Positions 6,620-14,500 of a DNA stretch of 17,491 bases are shown piece after piece. Source of the stretch: an uncultured Bacteroidales bacterium (GTDB lineage Bacteria; Bacteroidota; Bacteroidia; Bacteroidales; Paludibacteraceae); the NCBI GenBank assembly GCA_934725535.1, contig CAKVBV010000051.1:1-17491 (forward strand). Direction: 5' to 3'. Each line of letters starts with the position of its first letter. The first letter of the stretch is position 1. Both the position numbers and the translations under genes were made by a program. The notes under the pieces were generated by a model, which was not told the origin of the DNA, searched no databases, and saw only the letters and a program-made list of their open reading frames with translations.

Positions 6620-7702
6620 TTACTTCCACAGGGCTTTGAGTGCTTTGTTGGGTTGTCCTTGCGAGGTGAAGGCTCCCATGTTGTAGGCTCCCCAGCCGAG
6701 TGTGAGATACTCTTTGGGTCGCCAGTTGTTATACACCTGCGGCTCCCAATAGAAGATACCTTTCATATAGGGTAGGGAATCAATGCGTTGGCGCATGTCT
6801 TCAATCACCTTGACGGCAGTGGCTTCTTGGGCAGCGAGAGTACCAATCTCCGCTATCATGATGGGACAACGGAACTCGTTGTACAGGCGTGTTATGTTTT
6901 GGGCTGCCAGTTGGTTGGTCTCCTGCCAGTCTTTGCCGGTCCACTCTTTCATCATGGGGTAGTGACTGAGCCCTATCATGTCGAACTTGCCACCGTTTTG
7001 CCGCAGTTTGCGGAAGAACCAGTTGTTGTCTTCGTAGGCATTGTCAATATGCACAATCACGGCAGCGTCTGGGAATATCTGCTTGCACGCATCGTAGCCT
7101 GCCGTAGTGAGTTGGGCATAGTTCTTCCAGCCGTTGGGCAGGTCGCCTTTGTCATTCCACAGGCGTCCGGTGTCCCAGAGCATACCGCAACGGGTCTCGT
7201 TGCCGACTTGTATCCATTCGGGCGTGACACCCGCATTGCGCAGGGCGGTAAGCACCTCGGTCGTGTGGTCGGTAACGGCTTGTGTGAGTTGCGCAAGGTC
7301 GTAGTCCTTCCATGCTTCGGGGGTGTTTTGTTTGCTTGGGTCTGCGAAATAGTCAGAGTAATGGAAGTCTATCATAATTCGCAACTTCAGGTCGGCAGCA
7401 CGTTTTGCCTTGACCAATACATCGGGCAGGTTGCACCAGCCTGTGCTGTGGTTGACCCATACACGCAGGCGGACGCTGTTCATGCCGTTGTCGCGCAACA
7501 GACGCATACACTCGGTGGCGTTGCCAAGGCTGTCGTAGAACAATACCCCGTCACTCTCCTGCTCCGTGAGCCATGAGATGTCCGCCCCTTTGGCATAACT
7601 GCCTACGGGTGCAGGGGTGTAGGGGTCTTCGTTTGTGGGGGTGTTGCACCCGCTACAGGCTAAAAGCCCGATTGCCATTAATGCTAATACTGCTTTCTTC
7701 AT
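6620..7702 (-). CDS. GH53 endo-beta-1,4-galactanase lipoprotein
   Basis: Arabinogalactan endo-beta-1,4-galactanase of 360 residues, cutting beta-1,4-galactan side chains of pectin. The N-terminus MKKAVLALMAIGLLACSGC is a lipoprotein signal (Cys16 or Cys19), so it is anchored in the envelope, probably at the surface. GH53 marks are KGADISWL near the start of the barrel, the SVRLRVWV strand, IMIDFHYSDYFADP, the acid/base E169 in WIQVGNET, and the nucleophile E285 in IMIAEIG. A C-terminal FYWEP motif is also present. The ATG at 7702 lies inside the end of the GH13 gene: the two coding regions overlap by 50 nt in different frames. The pair is probably one transcript. No SusC/SusD genes are in the window. 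Confidence 0.92.
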   Translation of the reverse strand: MKKAVLALMAIGLLACSGCNTPTNEDPYTPAPVGSYAKGADISWLTEQESDGVLFYDSLGNATECMRLLRDNGMNSVRLRVWVNHSTGWCNLPDVLVKAKRAADLKLRIMIDFHYSDYFADPSKQNTPEAWKDYDLAQLTQAVTDHTTEVLTALRNAGVTPEWIQVGNETRCGMLWDTGRLWNDKGDLPNGWKNYAQLTTAGYDACKQIFPDAAVIVHIDNAYEDNNWFFRKLRQNGGKFDMIGLSHYPMMKEWTGKDWQETNQLAAQNITRLYNEFRCPIMIAEIGTLAAQEATAVKVIEDMRQRIDSLPYMKGIFYWEPQVYNNWRPKEYLTLGWGAYNMGAFTSQGQPNKALKALWK

Positions 7703-9779
7703 TTCTGCTTATTTTTACGTGAATAGTCTCACCCATATAGGTGCGTTCAAACTCTATGGTGTTGTCGTCGCTGCGGACAGGGATATAGTCGCCGTACATC
7801 AGTGCCATATTCCCACGGCGCAGGTCTATCAGTTGCTTCACCTGCTCGCGGAAGTCCTGTTCTTGCATACTCAGCCCGTCGAAGCGCATCCAATGGCGGT
7901 TGTCGGGGTCATTGCCGCCCACTTCGGCGTATTCGTCGCCCTGATAGATACACGGCACACCCGGGATCGTGAGGTTGAGCATCTCCAATCGCAAGGCGCG
8001 GCGGTATGCTTCACAGGCAAGGCTCTCGCGTTCCTCTTCGGGCGTGTCGTTGGGCAGCAAGCCTACCTCACGTGTCCAACCTTCCAACTTGCCGTCTTCC
8101 CAGAAGTGAATACCTCCGCCTGCCAATGACGCAAAGCGCACTTGGTCGTGGTTGCCTGATATACAGCCCATTGTATGGTGCGCCCCATAGGTAGCCATCG
8201 ACTCGCGCACTACACGGTCGATGTCGCTCATCTTGCCGTCGTTGCACAGCGCGTGAATGGCTGTGAAATAGACATTGAAGTCGAATTGTGCGTTCAGCAT
8301 GCCGCTTTTGACATACGTGTTGATGAGTTCGGGTGAGCCATACGTCTCGCCAATCATCCAGATGTGCCTGTCGGGGAAGCGGGTCTTCATCTTGTGCGTC
8401 AGCGTACGCCAATAGCACTCGGGTATATGTTTGCAGGCATCGTGGCGGAAACCGTCAAACTCAAAGTTCGCAAGCCAATAGAGTGCCGAGTCGGTCATGG
8501 GCATATACACGTCTTCGCGCTCCAAATCGAGGGTGGGGATATGCACATCAAACCACGTAGTGAGACGTGCATCGTCCCACAACTCGAAGTTGCGTCGTCC
8601 GTCCGGCAGGATACTGTCGGTGTGCCATGTCGGGTGCTCCTTATACACCGGCGACTCGATATGCAGGTGGTTCGCCACATAGTCCAGCACCACATTGATG
8701 CCATGTGCATGGGCGGTTGCCAGCATGTCGTGCAACTCGTCCGCCGTGCCGAAACGCTTGTCAATCACCGTGGTATAGATAGGCCAATAGCCATGGTACC
8801 CTGAGAAACGGGTGTAGGTCTTGGTCGGGTCGTATTTGTTGGGTTTTGGGAACGGGTACCTGCCCCATGCGTCCCATGGGTTCTGCGTGATAGGCGAAAT
8901 CCATATCGTGGTGATACCGAGGTCATCGAAGAAGCCTTCCTCTATCTTCTGCTGAATACCCTTGATGTCACCGCCTTGATAATCAACTATATCCAGCACT
9001 TCGGGGCTGTTCATCTTCCAATCATTGTCCTTGTTGCCGTTGTGGAAACGGTCAATCATCAGCGAGTACAGCACCTGTGCCTGGTCGTCGTGACGGGTCA
9101 GTTGCTCGACATCCGTCACAGGTTTTCCGTCCTGCAACGGCACCAATATATCGTTGAGCATCTTGCCGTCCGCCGCTGCATACACACGCAGGAAACTGCG
9201 TCCTGTGGACTGACGGCACTCCTTGGGCAGGCGGATGGTAGCCACCTCGTCGCCCTCGCCGAACTCTACCGCGTCCGCACCTATATATATATCCTGCCAA
9301 AACGCACGCCATTGAATACGCGCCTCACTCATTGCGCATTGCGCATTGCGTATGGTGCATTGTATGGTCGAGTCCGTGCACCCTACCGTCACCAAGCCTT
9401 GCATAGCCTCCAAACGGGGTAGGATAGGGATGTCGTATTGCTCCTTGTCGTTCACCCGCACGCTCAGCACCGACAAGGTGTTGTCGCCCGCAAGGTCCAA
9501 CTCGCCATTGCCTGCGTTGCGCACCTCATAACTCGGCTCGGTGATATAGGTTATTGCGTCCTCTGCACTTGTTTGCGGCAGGTAATCAGTCAGATACAAG
9601 TGCGTCGTGCTGCCTGTAAAGTGAATAGGCATAATGGGGTTTTGCGTAGCAGCGTTCTTGTCCTCCACGTTGTGGCTCTTTTTTTGTGTCGCACTACAAC
9701 CGACCATACAGGTCATCCATCCTGCCATTGTTATCATTATGAGACCCGATAACAAGGCGTGTTGTGTGTTTCTTTTCAT
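7653..9779 (-). CDS. GH13 alpha-amylase-family lipoprotein
   Basis: Alpha-glucan hydrolase of 708 residues, neopullulanase/cyclomaltodextrinase-like. A lipoprotein signal ends in MVGC (Cys28). Residues about 50-225 look like beta-rich N-terminal domains. The catalytic barrel begins near 236 (VLYSLMIDRF). Conserved GH13 regions are DYVANH (366-371), nucleophile D447 in DGFRHDACKH, acid/base E478 in MIGETYG, and the stabilising D545 in SGNHD; PGVPCIYQGDEY (606-617) is also typical. The last about 16 residues are encoded inside the downstream galactanase gene. A 7-bp repeat tract at 9331-9350 encodes part of an atypical segment (about residues 138-152). It has its own promoter and is the first gene of a minus-strand pair. 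Exact substrate (starch, pullulan or cyclodextrin) cannot be told. Confidence 0.9.
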   Translation of the reverse strand: MKRNTQHALLSGLIMITMAGWMTCMVGCSATQKKSHNVEDKNAATQNPIMPIHFTGSTTHLYLTDYLPQTSAEDAITYITEPSYEVRNAGNGELDLAGDNTLSVLSVRVNDKEQYDIPILPRLEAMQGLVTVGCTDSTIQCTIRNAQCAMSEARIQWRAFWQDIYIGADAVEFGEGDEVATIRLPKECRQSTGRSFLRVYAAADGKMLNDILVPLQDGKPVTDVEQLTRHDDQAQVLYSLMIDRFHNGNKDNDWKMNSPEVLDIVDYQGGDIKGIQQKIEEGFFDDLGITTIWISPITQNPWDAWGRYPFPKPNKYDPTKTYTRFSGYHGYWPIYTTVIDKRFGTADELHDMLATAHAHGINVVLDYVANHLHIESPVYKEHPTWHTDSILPDGRRNFELWDDARLTTWFDVHIPTLDLEREDVYMPMTDSALYWLANFEFDGFRHDACKHIPECYWRTLTHKMKTRFPDRHIWMIGETYGSPELINTYVKSGMLNAQFDFNVYFTAIHALCNDGKMSDIDRVVRESMATYGAHHTMGCISGNHDQVRFASLAGGGIHFWEDGKLEGWTREVGLLPNDTPEEERESLACEAYRRALRLEMLNLTIPGVPCIYQGDEYAEVGGNDPDNRHWMRFDGLSMQEQDFREQVKQLIDLRRGNMALMYGDYIPVRSDDNTIEFERTYMGETIHVKISRNEESSISINGNRAFSL
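9331..9350. repeat. 7-bp tandem repeat embedded in the GH13 gene
   Basis: The plus strand reads ATTGCGCATTGCGCATTGCG, nearly three copies of ATTGCGC. On the coding (minus) strand it keeps the amylase frame open and encodes part of RNAQCAM in the N-terminal domain. A looser continuation (TATGG, GCATTG, TATGG) extends to about 9367. It looks like an inserted or slippage-expanded tract. Confidence 0.75.
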
Positions 9780-9812
9780 TATTCTATAATTTTATACAAT
9801 CAAACATCGTGG

Positions 9813-9843
9813 CAAAGTTACATAAAATATGGGGATTACACAA
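9813..9843 (-). promoter_or_regulatory. Bacteroidetes-type promoter of the GH13-GH53 pair
   Basis: On the minus strand TTG (9843-9841), a 20-nt spacer and TAACTTTG (9820-9813) match the -33/-7 consensus. The start site should be near 9806, leaving a short AT-rich leader of about 27 nt before the ATG at 9779. Confidence 0.77.
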
Positions 9844-9887
9844 TATGCGTGTGCAATTTGTGATTAGTTTGTTGTTGCAATCGTTTC

Positions 9888-10034
9888 TTGGCGACAGTTC
9901 GACGATGTCTTGACGATATTTTGACGAGATATTGACGACGCGAGCCGCGTCGTCCCCCATCCACCCGCTATCCTCTCGTTAATCACATACTAATCACATA
10001 CTAATCACATACTAATCACATACTAATCTCATAC
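9888..10034. repeat. composite 11-bp periodic array 2
   Basis: Units stay in one 11-bp register over about 147 bp. The left part has the core CGA at 9892, 9903, 9914, 9925 and 9936, mostly within TTGACGA. Two diverged units follow. Next come CATCCACCCGC (9958-9968) and TATCCTCTCGT (9969-9979). Then TAATCACATAC occurs four times exactly (9980-10023), and TAATCTCATAC once (10024-10034). The middle portion repeats 20 bp of array 1. It lies wholly between the two divergent promoters and is non-coding. Confidence 0.85.
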
Positions 10035-10159
10035 ACTTAACCCGATGAAGGTACGTGGTGTTGCGGGGTGAAGAGGGCGGAATTGAAGGTAGGGTGGAGT
10101 AGAATCAAGTGGCAGGTCGTGCCGGTATTTATGAATATACAATGCGGTTTTCGTGAAAA

Positions 10160-10177
10160 TGCAATATGGATATTGCA
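10160..10177. promoter_or_regulatory. perfect dyad overlapping the ATPase -33 box (candidate operator)
   Basis: TGCAATAT, a GG spacer and ATATTGCA form a perfect inverted repeat with 8-bp arms. Its right arm contains the TTG (10173-10175) of the promoter. A dimeric repressor bound here would cover the -33 element. The binding protein is unknown; the role is inferred from position and symmetry. Confidence 0.5.
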
Positions 10178-10203
10178 AAAATGAGAAAAAAGTAGTAACT
10201 TTG
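10173..10203 (+). promoter_or_regulatory. Bacteroidetes-type promoter of the ATPase gene
   Basis: TTG at 10173-10175, a 20-nt spacer and TAACTTTG at 10196-10203 match the -33/-7 consensus. It places the start of transcription near 10210 and so fixes the ATPase start codon at 10225 rather than the upstream in-frame GTG at 10153. Confidence 0.77.
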
Positions 10204-10224
10204 CGGCGCGAAAAAGTTTGGCTT

Positions 10225-11412
10225 ATGTTAGAGGCTTTTAGGAAGACACACGACTATCTGGTGGAGCACGTGCACGTGCCCATCCGGCGTATGCTGATGG
10301 ATGAAATCAATTGGAACGACCGGTTGATTGCCATCAAAGGCGGTCGGGGTGCGGGGAAGACGGATTTTCTGCTGAATTACGTGAAGGAGACCCGCGAGAA
10401 AGACCCCGAACTTGCCAAACATATGCTGTATATCAATCTCAACGACTTCTATTTCACGGAGCACTCGATTGTGGAGTTTGCGGGGGAGTTCGTGCGCGAG
10501 GGGGGGAAGGTGCTGCTGATAGACCAGGCGTTCAAGTACCCCGATTGGTCGCGCGAACTGGCGATGTGCTTCTACCAGTATCCGAAGTTGCGTATTGTGT
10601 TTGCGGCATCGCCCGTGATGCGTCTGATAGAAGACAACCGCGATATAGGGGCGTCGGTGCACCTGTACAACCTGCGGGGTTTCTCGTTCAGGGAGTATCT
10701 GAATGTGACATTGGGGCTGAACCTGTGTGCGCATACGTTGGAGGACATACTGCAGAACCACGTAGAGATAGCCCAAGAGGTGTGCAAACAGGTGCACCCG
10801 ATGGAGCATTTCGGCAACTATCTGCACCATGGGTACTATCCGCTGTTTTTGGAGCCGCACGACTTCTCGGAGAGCCTGCTGAAGATGATGAATATGGTGT
10901 TGGAAGTGGATGTGCTGCTAATTAAACAGATAGATGTGGGTTCGCTGAGCAAACTGCGCAAGTTGCTGTATATCATGCTGCAAGAGACGCCGTGTCCGCT
11001 GAACGTGACCAATCTGTCGCAGGCGATAGACTGTTCGCGCAGCACAACGATGAACTATATCAAGTACCTGAAGGACGCGCGACTGCTGAACCTGCTGTAT
11101 CAGGAGGACCGGCAGTATCCGCTGAAGCCGCGGAAGGTGTATATGCAGAACACGAACCTGTGCTACGCCATCTCGACGCGCGAGCCCGATGCGAAGACGT
11201 TGGCAGAGACGTTCTTCTACACCTCCCTGCACGGCAACCACAAGATAAACGCCACGGACAGGAGTGCGATGTTTATCATCGACGGCAAGTACTATATGGA
11301 CGCCTACGCGAGTGCGCCGGAGAAAAGCGGCATACGGCATTGCGCCATAGCGGATATAGAAACGGGCGAGGGCAAGAATATACCGATGTGGATGTTCGGG
11401 TTTTTGTACTAA
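10225..11412 (+). CDS. AAA_14/DUF4143-type ATPase with Gln in Walker B
   Basis: Predicted ATP-binding protein of 395 residues from the ATG at 10225, 22 nt after the -7 box. The Walker A motif GGRGAGKT is at residues 39-46. The Walker B strand KVLLIDQAFKYPDWSREL has D100 followed by Gln101, where this family normally has Asp-Glu; the following KYPDWSREL matches the family well. The AASPVM sensor segment and LRGFSFREYLNV are also recognisable. The C-terminal half holds a winged-helix-like segment (LSQAIDCSRSTTMNYIKYL) and a degenerate DUF4143-like domain. This large family is common in Bacteroidetes and archaea and mostly of unknown function; links to DNA or mobile elements have been suggested. 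It is probably monocistronic. The Glu-to-Gln change would be expected to slow ATP hydrolysis while keeping binding. Confidence 0.82.
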   Translation: MLEAFRKTHDYLVEHVHVPIRRMLMDEINWNDRLIAIKGGRGAGKTDFLLNYVKETREKDPELAKHMLYINLNDFYFTEHSIVEFAGEFVREGGKVLLIDQAFKYPDWSRELAMCFYQYPKLRIVFAASPVMRLIEDNRDIGASVHLYNLRGFSFREYLNVTLGLNLCAHTLEDILQNHVEIAQEVCKQVHPMEHFGNYLHHGYYPLFLEPHDFSESLLKMMNMVLEVDVLLIKQIDVGSLSKLRKLLYIMLQETPCPLNVTNLSQAIDCSRSTTMNYIKYLKDARLLNLLYQEDRQYPLKPRKVYMQNTNLCYAISTREPDAKTLAETFFYTSLHGNHKINATDRSAMFIIDGKYYMDAYASAPEKSGIRHCAIADIETGEGKNIPMWMFGFLY

Positions 11413-11417
11413 AAGAA

Positions 11418-11457
11418 GACCTCCCCCGACCCCTCCTTCAAAGGAGGGGAGGAGGAC
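11418..11457. repeat. G/C-rich hairpin repeat, copy 1 (possible terminator of the ATPase gene)
   Basis: Just after the ATPase stop lies a 40-bp element starting GACCTCCCCCGACC and ending GGAGGAC. Its core CCCCTCCT-TCAA-AGGAGGGG (11430-11449) is a perfect 8-bp hairpin with a 4-nt loop. No T run follows, so it is at best a weak terminator. The same element recurs at 15666-15696 and 16084-16123. Confidence 0.75.
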
Positions 11458-11497
11458 AGGGATTAGGGGGTAGAGATTAGGGGTTAGAGGTTAGAGA
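11458..11497. repeat. purine-rich GATTAGGGG/TTAGAGG tract before the PFOR gene
   Basis: A degenerate tract of TTAG-containing units (TTAG at 11463, 11477, 11484 and 11491, so spacings of 14, 7 and 7) follows the hairpin element. With the preceding G run it gives four G runs of three or more on the plus strand. No promoter consensus was seen in it. Confidence 0.5.
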
Positions 11498-11527
11498 ATA
11501 AGGTATTAGAAATATATAAGGTATTAG
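11498..11527 (+). repeat. 12-bp direct repeat in the PFOR leader
   Basis: ATAAGGTATTAG occurs exactly at 11498-11509 and again at 11516-11527, 18 bp apart, ending 4 nt before the start codon of the oxidoreductase. It contains AAGG, which might act as a weak ribosome-binding site. Whether it binds a regulator or is a copying product of the adjacent repeat tract is unknown. Confidence 0.6.
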
Positions 11528-11531
11528 TAAA

Positions 11532-14500
11532 ATGAAAGAGAAAAAGTTTATTACATGTGATGGTAACGCTGCTGCGGCGCATATCGCGTATATGTTTACC
11601 GAGGTGGCGGCTATCTATCCTATCACGCCGAGTTCGCCTATGGCAGAGAACGTAGACGAGTGGGCTGCTGCCGGGCGTAAGAACATGTTCGGCGAGACGG
11701 TGATGGTTCAGGAGATGCAATCGGAGGGCGGTGCTGCCGGTGCAGTACACGGTGCGCTCAATGCAGGTGCGCTGACCACTACGTTTACTGCTTCGCAGGG
11801 TCTGTTGCTTATGATTCCGAACATGTACAAGATTGCGGGCGAATTGATTCCTACCGTCTTCCACGTATCGGCTCGTACATTGGCAAGCCACGTGCTTTGT
11901 ATCTTTGGCGACCACCAGGACGTGATGGCTTGCCGTCAGACCGGTTTCGCTATGCTCGCCGAGGGCAGCGTACAGGAGGTGATGGACCTCGCCGGTGTGG
12001 CTCACCTCTCTACTATCAAGAGCCGTGTGCCGTTCCTTAACTTCTTCGACGGCTTCCGTACCAGCCACGAGTATCAGAAGATTGAGGTGGTGGATATGGA
12101 AGACCTCCGTCCGCTGGTGGATATGGAGGCACTGCAGGAGTTCCGCGAGCGTGCGTTGAGTCCTATGCACCCTGTTATGAAAGGTATGGCAGAGAACCCC
12201 GATGTATTCTTCACACACCGCGAGAGTTGCAACTCATACTATGACGCTGTGGCTGACATCGTGAGCGACTATATGGACAAGGTTTCGGAGATTACCGGCC
12301 GCAAATACCGTCCGTTCAACTACTACGGTGCCGCTGATGCCGAGAACATCATCATCTGCATGGGTTCGGCTTGCGAGGCTATCCGCGAGGTGATTGACTA
12401 CGAGGCTGCCAAGGGCAACAACAAGTTGGGTATGATCAACGTACACCTCTATCGTCCGTTCAGCCTGAAATACCTCAAAGAGGCACTGCCCGCTTCGGTA
12501 AAACGTATCTGCGTGCTCGACCGTACCAAGGAGCCGGGTGCCAACGGCGAACCGCTTTACCTCGATGTAAAAGACGCTCTTGACGAACTCGGATTGAACA
12601 ATATCCTCGTTGTCGGCGGTCGCTACGGTTTGGGTTCCAACGATACCACGCCTGCACAGATGCTGGCTGTTTACGAGAACCTTGCTCTGCCGTGCCCGAA
12701 GAACCACTTCACCGTAGGTATCAACGACGATGTTACCTTCACTTCGCTCCCCGTCGGTGAGGAAATCGCTATGGGCGGCAAGGGTATGTTCCAGGCCAAG
12801 TTCTACGGCTTGGGTGCTGACGGTACCGTGGGTGCCAACAAGAACTCGGTGAAGATCATCGGTGATACCACCGACAAATACTGCCAGGCATACTTCTCTT
12901 ACGACTCGAAGAAATCGGGCGGTTTCACCTGCTCGCACCTCCGTTTCGGCGACGAACCTATCCATTCCACCTACCTCGTTACCACGCCTAACTTTGTGGC
13001 TTGCCACGTACAGGCATACCTTCACATGTACGATGTTACACGCGGTCTGCAGAAGGGCGGTACCTTCCTCTTGAATACTATCTGGGAGGGCGAAGAGTTG
13101 GCTAAGAACCTGCCGAACAAAGTGAAGAAATACTTCGCCGACAACGATATCAAGGTGTATTACATTAACGCTACCAAGATTGCGCAGGAGATTGGTCTGG
13201 GCAACCGTACCAACACTATCCTCCAATCGGCATTCTTCCGTATTACGGGTGTTATCCCTGTAGAGAAAGCCGTTGAGGAGATGAAGCACTTCATCGTGAA
13301 GTCGTATGGCAAGAAGGGCGAGGATGTGGTCAACAAGAACTATGCAGCCGTGGATCGCGGCGGTGAGTACCACCTGCTCGACATCGACCCCGCTTGGTCG
13401 AACTTGGACGTTAATGCCGACGTGGTCAAACCGACCGACGGCGACGATTTCATCAACAACGTGGTTCGTCCTATCAATGGTCAGGACGGCGACTTGCTGC
13501 CTGTTTCCGCATTCAAGGGTATCGAAGACGGTACATGGCCGTCGGGTACCGCCAAGTACGAGAAACGCGGTGTATCGGCTTTCGTACCGGTTTGGAATGC
13601 AGACAACTGTATCGAGTGCAACAAGTGTGCGTATGTCTGCCCTCACGCTTGCATCCGTCCGTTTGTGGCTGATGACGAGGAAGTCAAAGGTATCAACGGT
13701 GCAACGCGCGAGATGAAAGCACCTGCTGCTCTCAAGGGTATGCATTTCCGTATGCAGGTAGGCGTTATGGACTGCCTCGGCTGCGGCAACTGCGTCGATG
13801 TCTGCCCGGGTAATCCGAAACTCGGCAAAGCCCTCACTATGGTTCCGCTCGAGGGACAGGAGGCTGAGGCTGCCAACTGGAACTACTGCGTGGAGAACGT
13901 CAAGAGCAAGCAACATCTCGTTGATATCCAGTCGAATGTCAAGAACTCGCAGTTCGCTACTCCGCTGTTTGAGTTCTCGGGCGCATGCTCTGGTTGCGGT
14001 GAGACGCCTTACTTGAAACTCATCAGCCAACTCTTCGGCGACCGTGAGATTGCGGCTAACGCTACGGGTTGTACTTCTATCTACTCGGGTTCCGTACCTT
14101 CCACTCCTTATACCACCAATGACAAAGGACACGGTCCGGCATGGTCGAACTCGCTGTTCGAGGACTTCTGCGAGTACGGTCTCGGTATGCAGATTGCACA
14201 CCGCAAGATGCGCGAGCGTCTGGCTTCGCTGATGACTAAGGCGCAAGAGTGCACCTGCTGCTCCGACGAACTGAAGGCTATGTTCAAGGAATGGCTTGAG
14301 AACCAGCAGAGTGCAGAGGTTACCAAACGTCTCTACGAGCCTATGGTGGCTGCTATGGAGGCGTGCGGTTGCGACACCTGCAAGGAGATTCTCAAATACA
14401 AAGACCATATCGTTAAACGCAGCCAGTGGATTATCGGTGGTGACGGTGCTTCCTATGACATCGGATACGGCGGACTCGACCACGTCATCGCTTCGGGTGA

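Larger units (their letters stand above)
9780..10224. other. divergent intergenic region between amylase and ATPase genes
   Basis: This 445-bp gap holds the amylase promoter (9813-9843), the composite 11-bp array (9888-10034), a G-rich but featureless stretch (about 10035-10155), a perfect dyad (10160-10177) and the ATPase promoter (10173-10203). The only open frame in it, from the GTG at 10153, is the upstream extension of the ATPase gene and overlaps the promoter. No small gene or structured RNA was recognised. Confidence 0.7.

Noticed and set aside
7653..9779. A complete SusCD-type polysaccharide utilisation locus
   Set aside because: Only the two hydrolase lipoproteins are present; no SusC, SusD or hybrid regulator gene lies in the window.
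9958..10034. CRISPR array
   Set aside because: Units are 11 bp with no unique spacers and no cas genes nearby; it is a tandem array.
10153..10224. Upstream extension of the ATPase gene from a GTG
   Set aside because: It overlaps the dyad and promoter, so it would not be transcribed; the ATG at 10225 fits.
11446..11484. Strong G-quadruplex
   Set aside because: Four G runs exist but two of the loops are 9 nt, too long for a confident call; mentioned only as a possibility.
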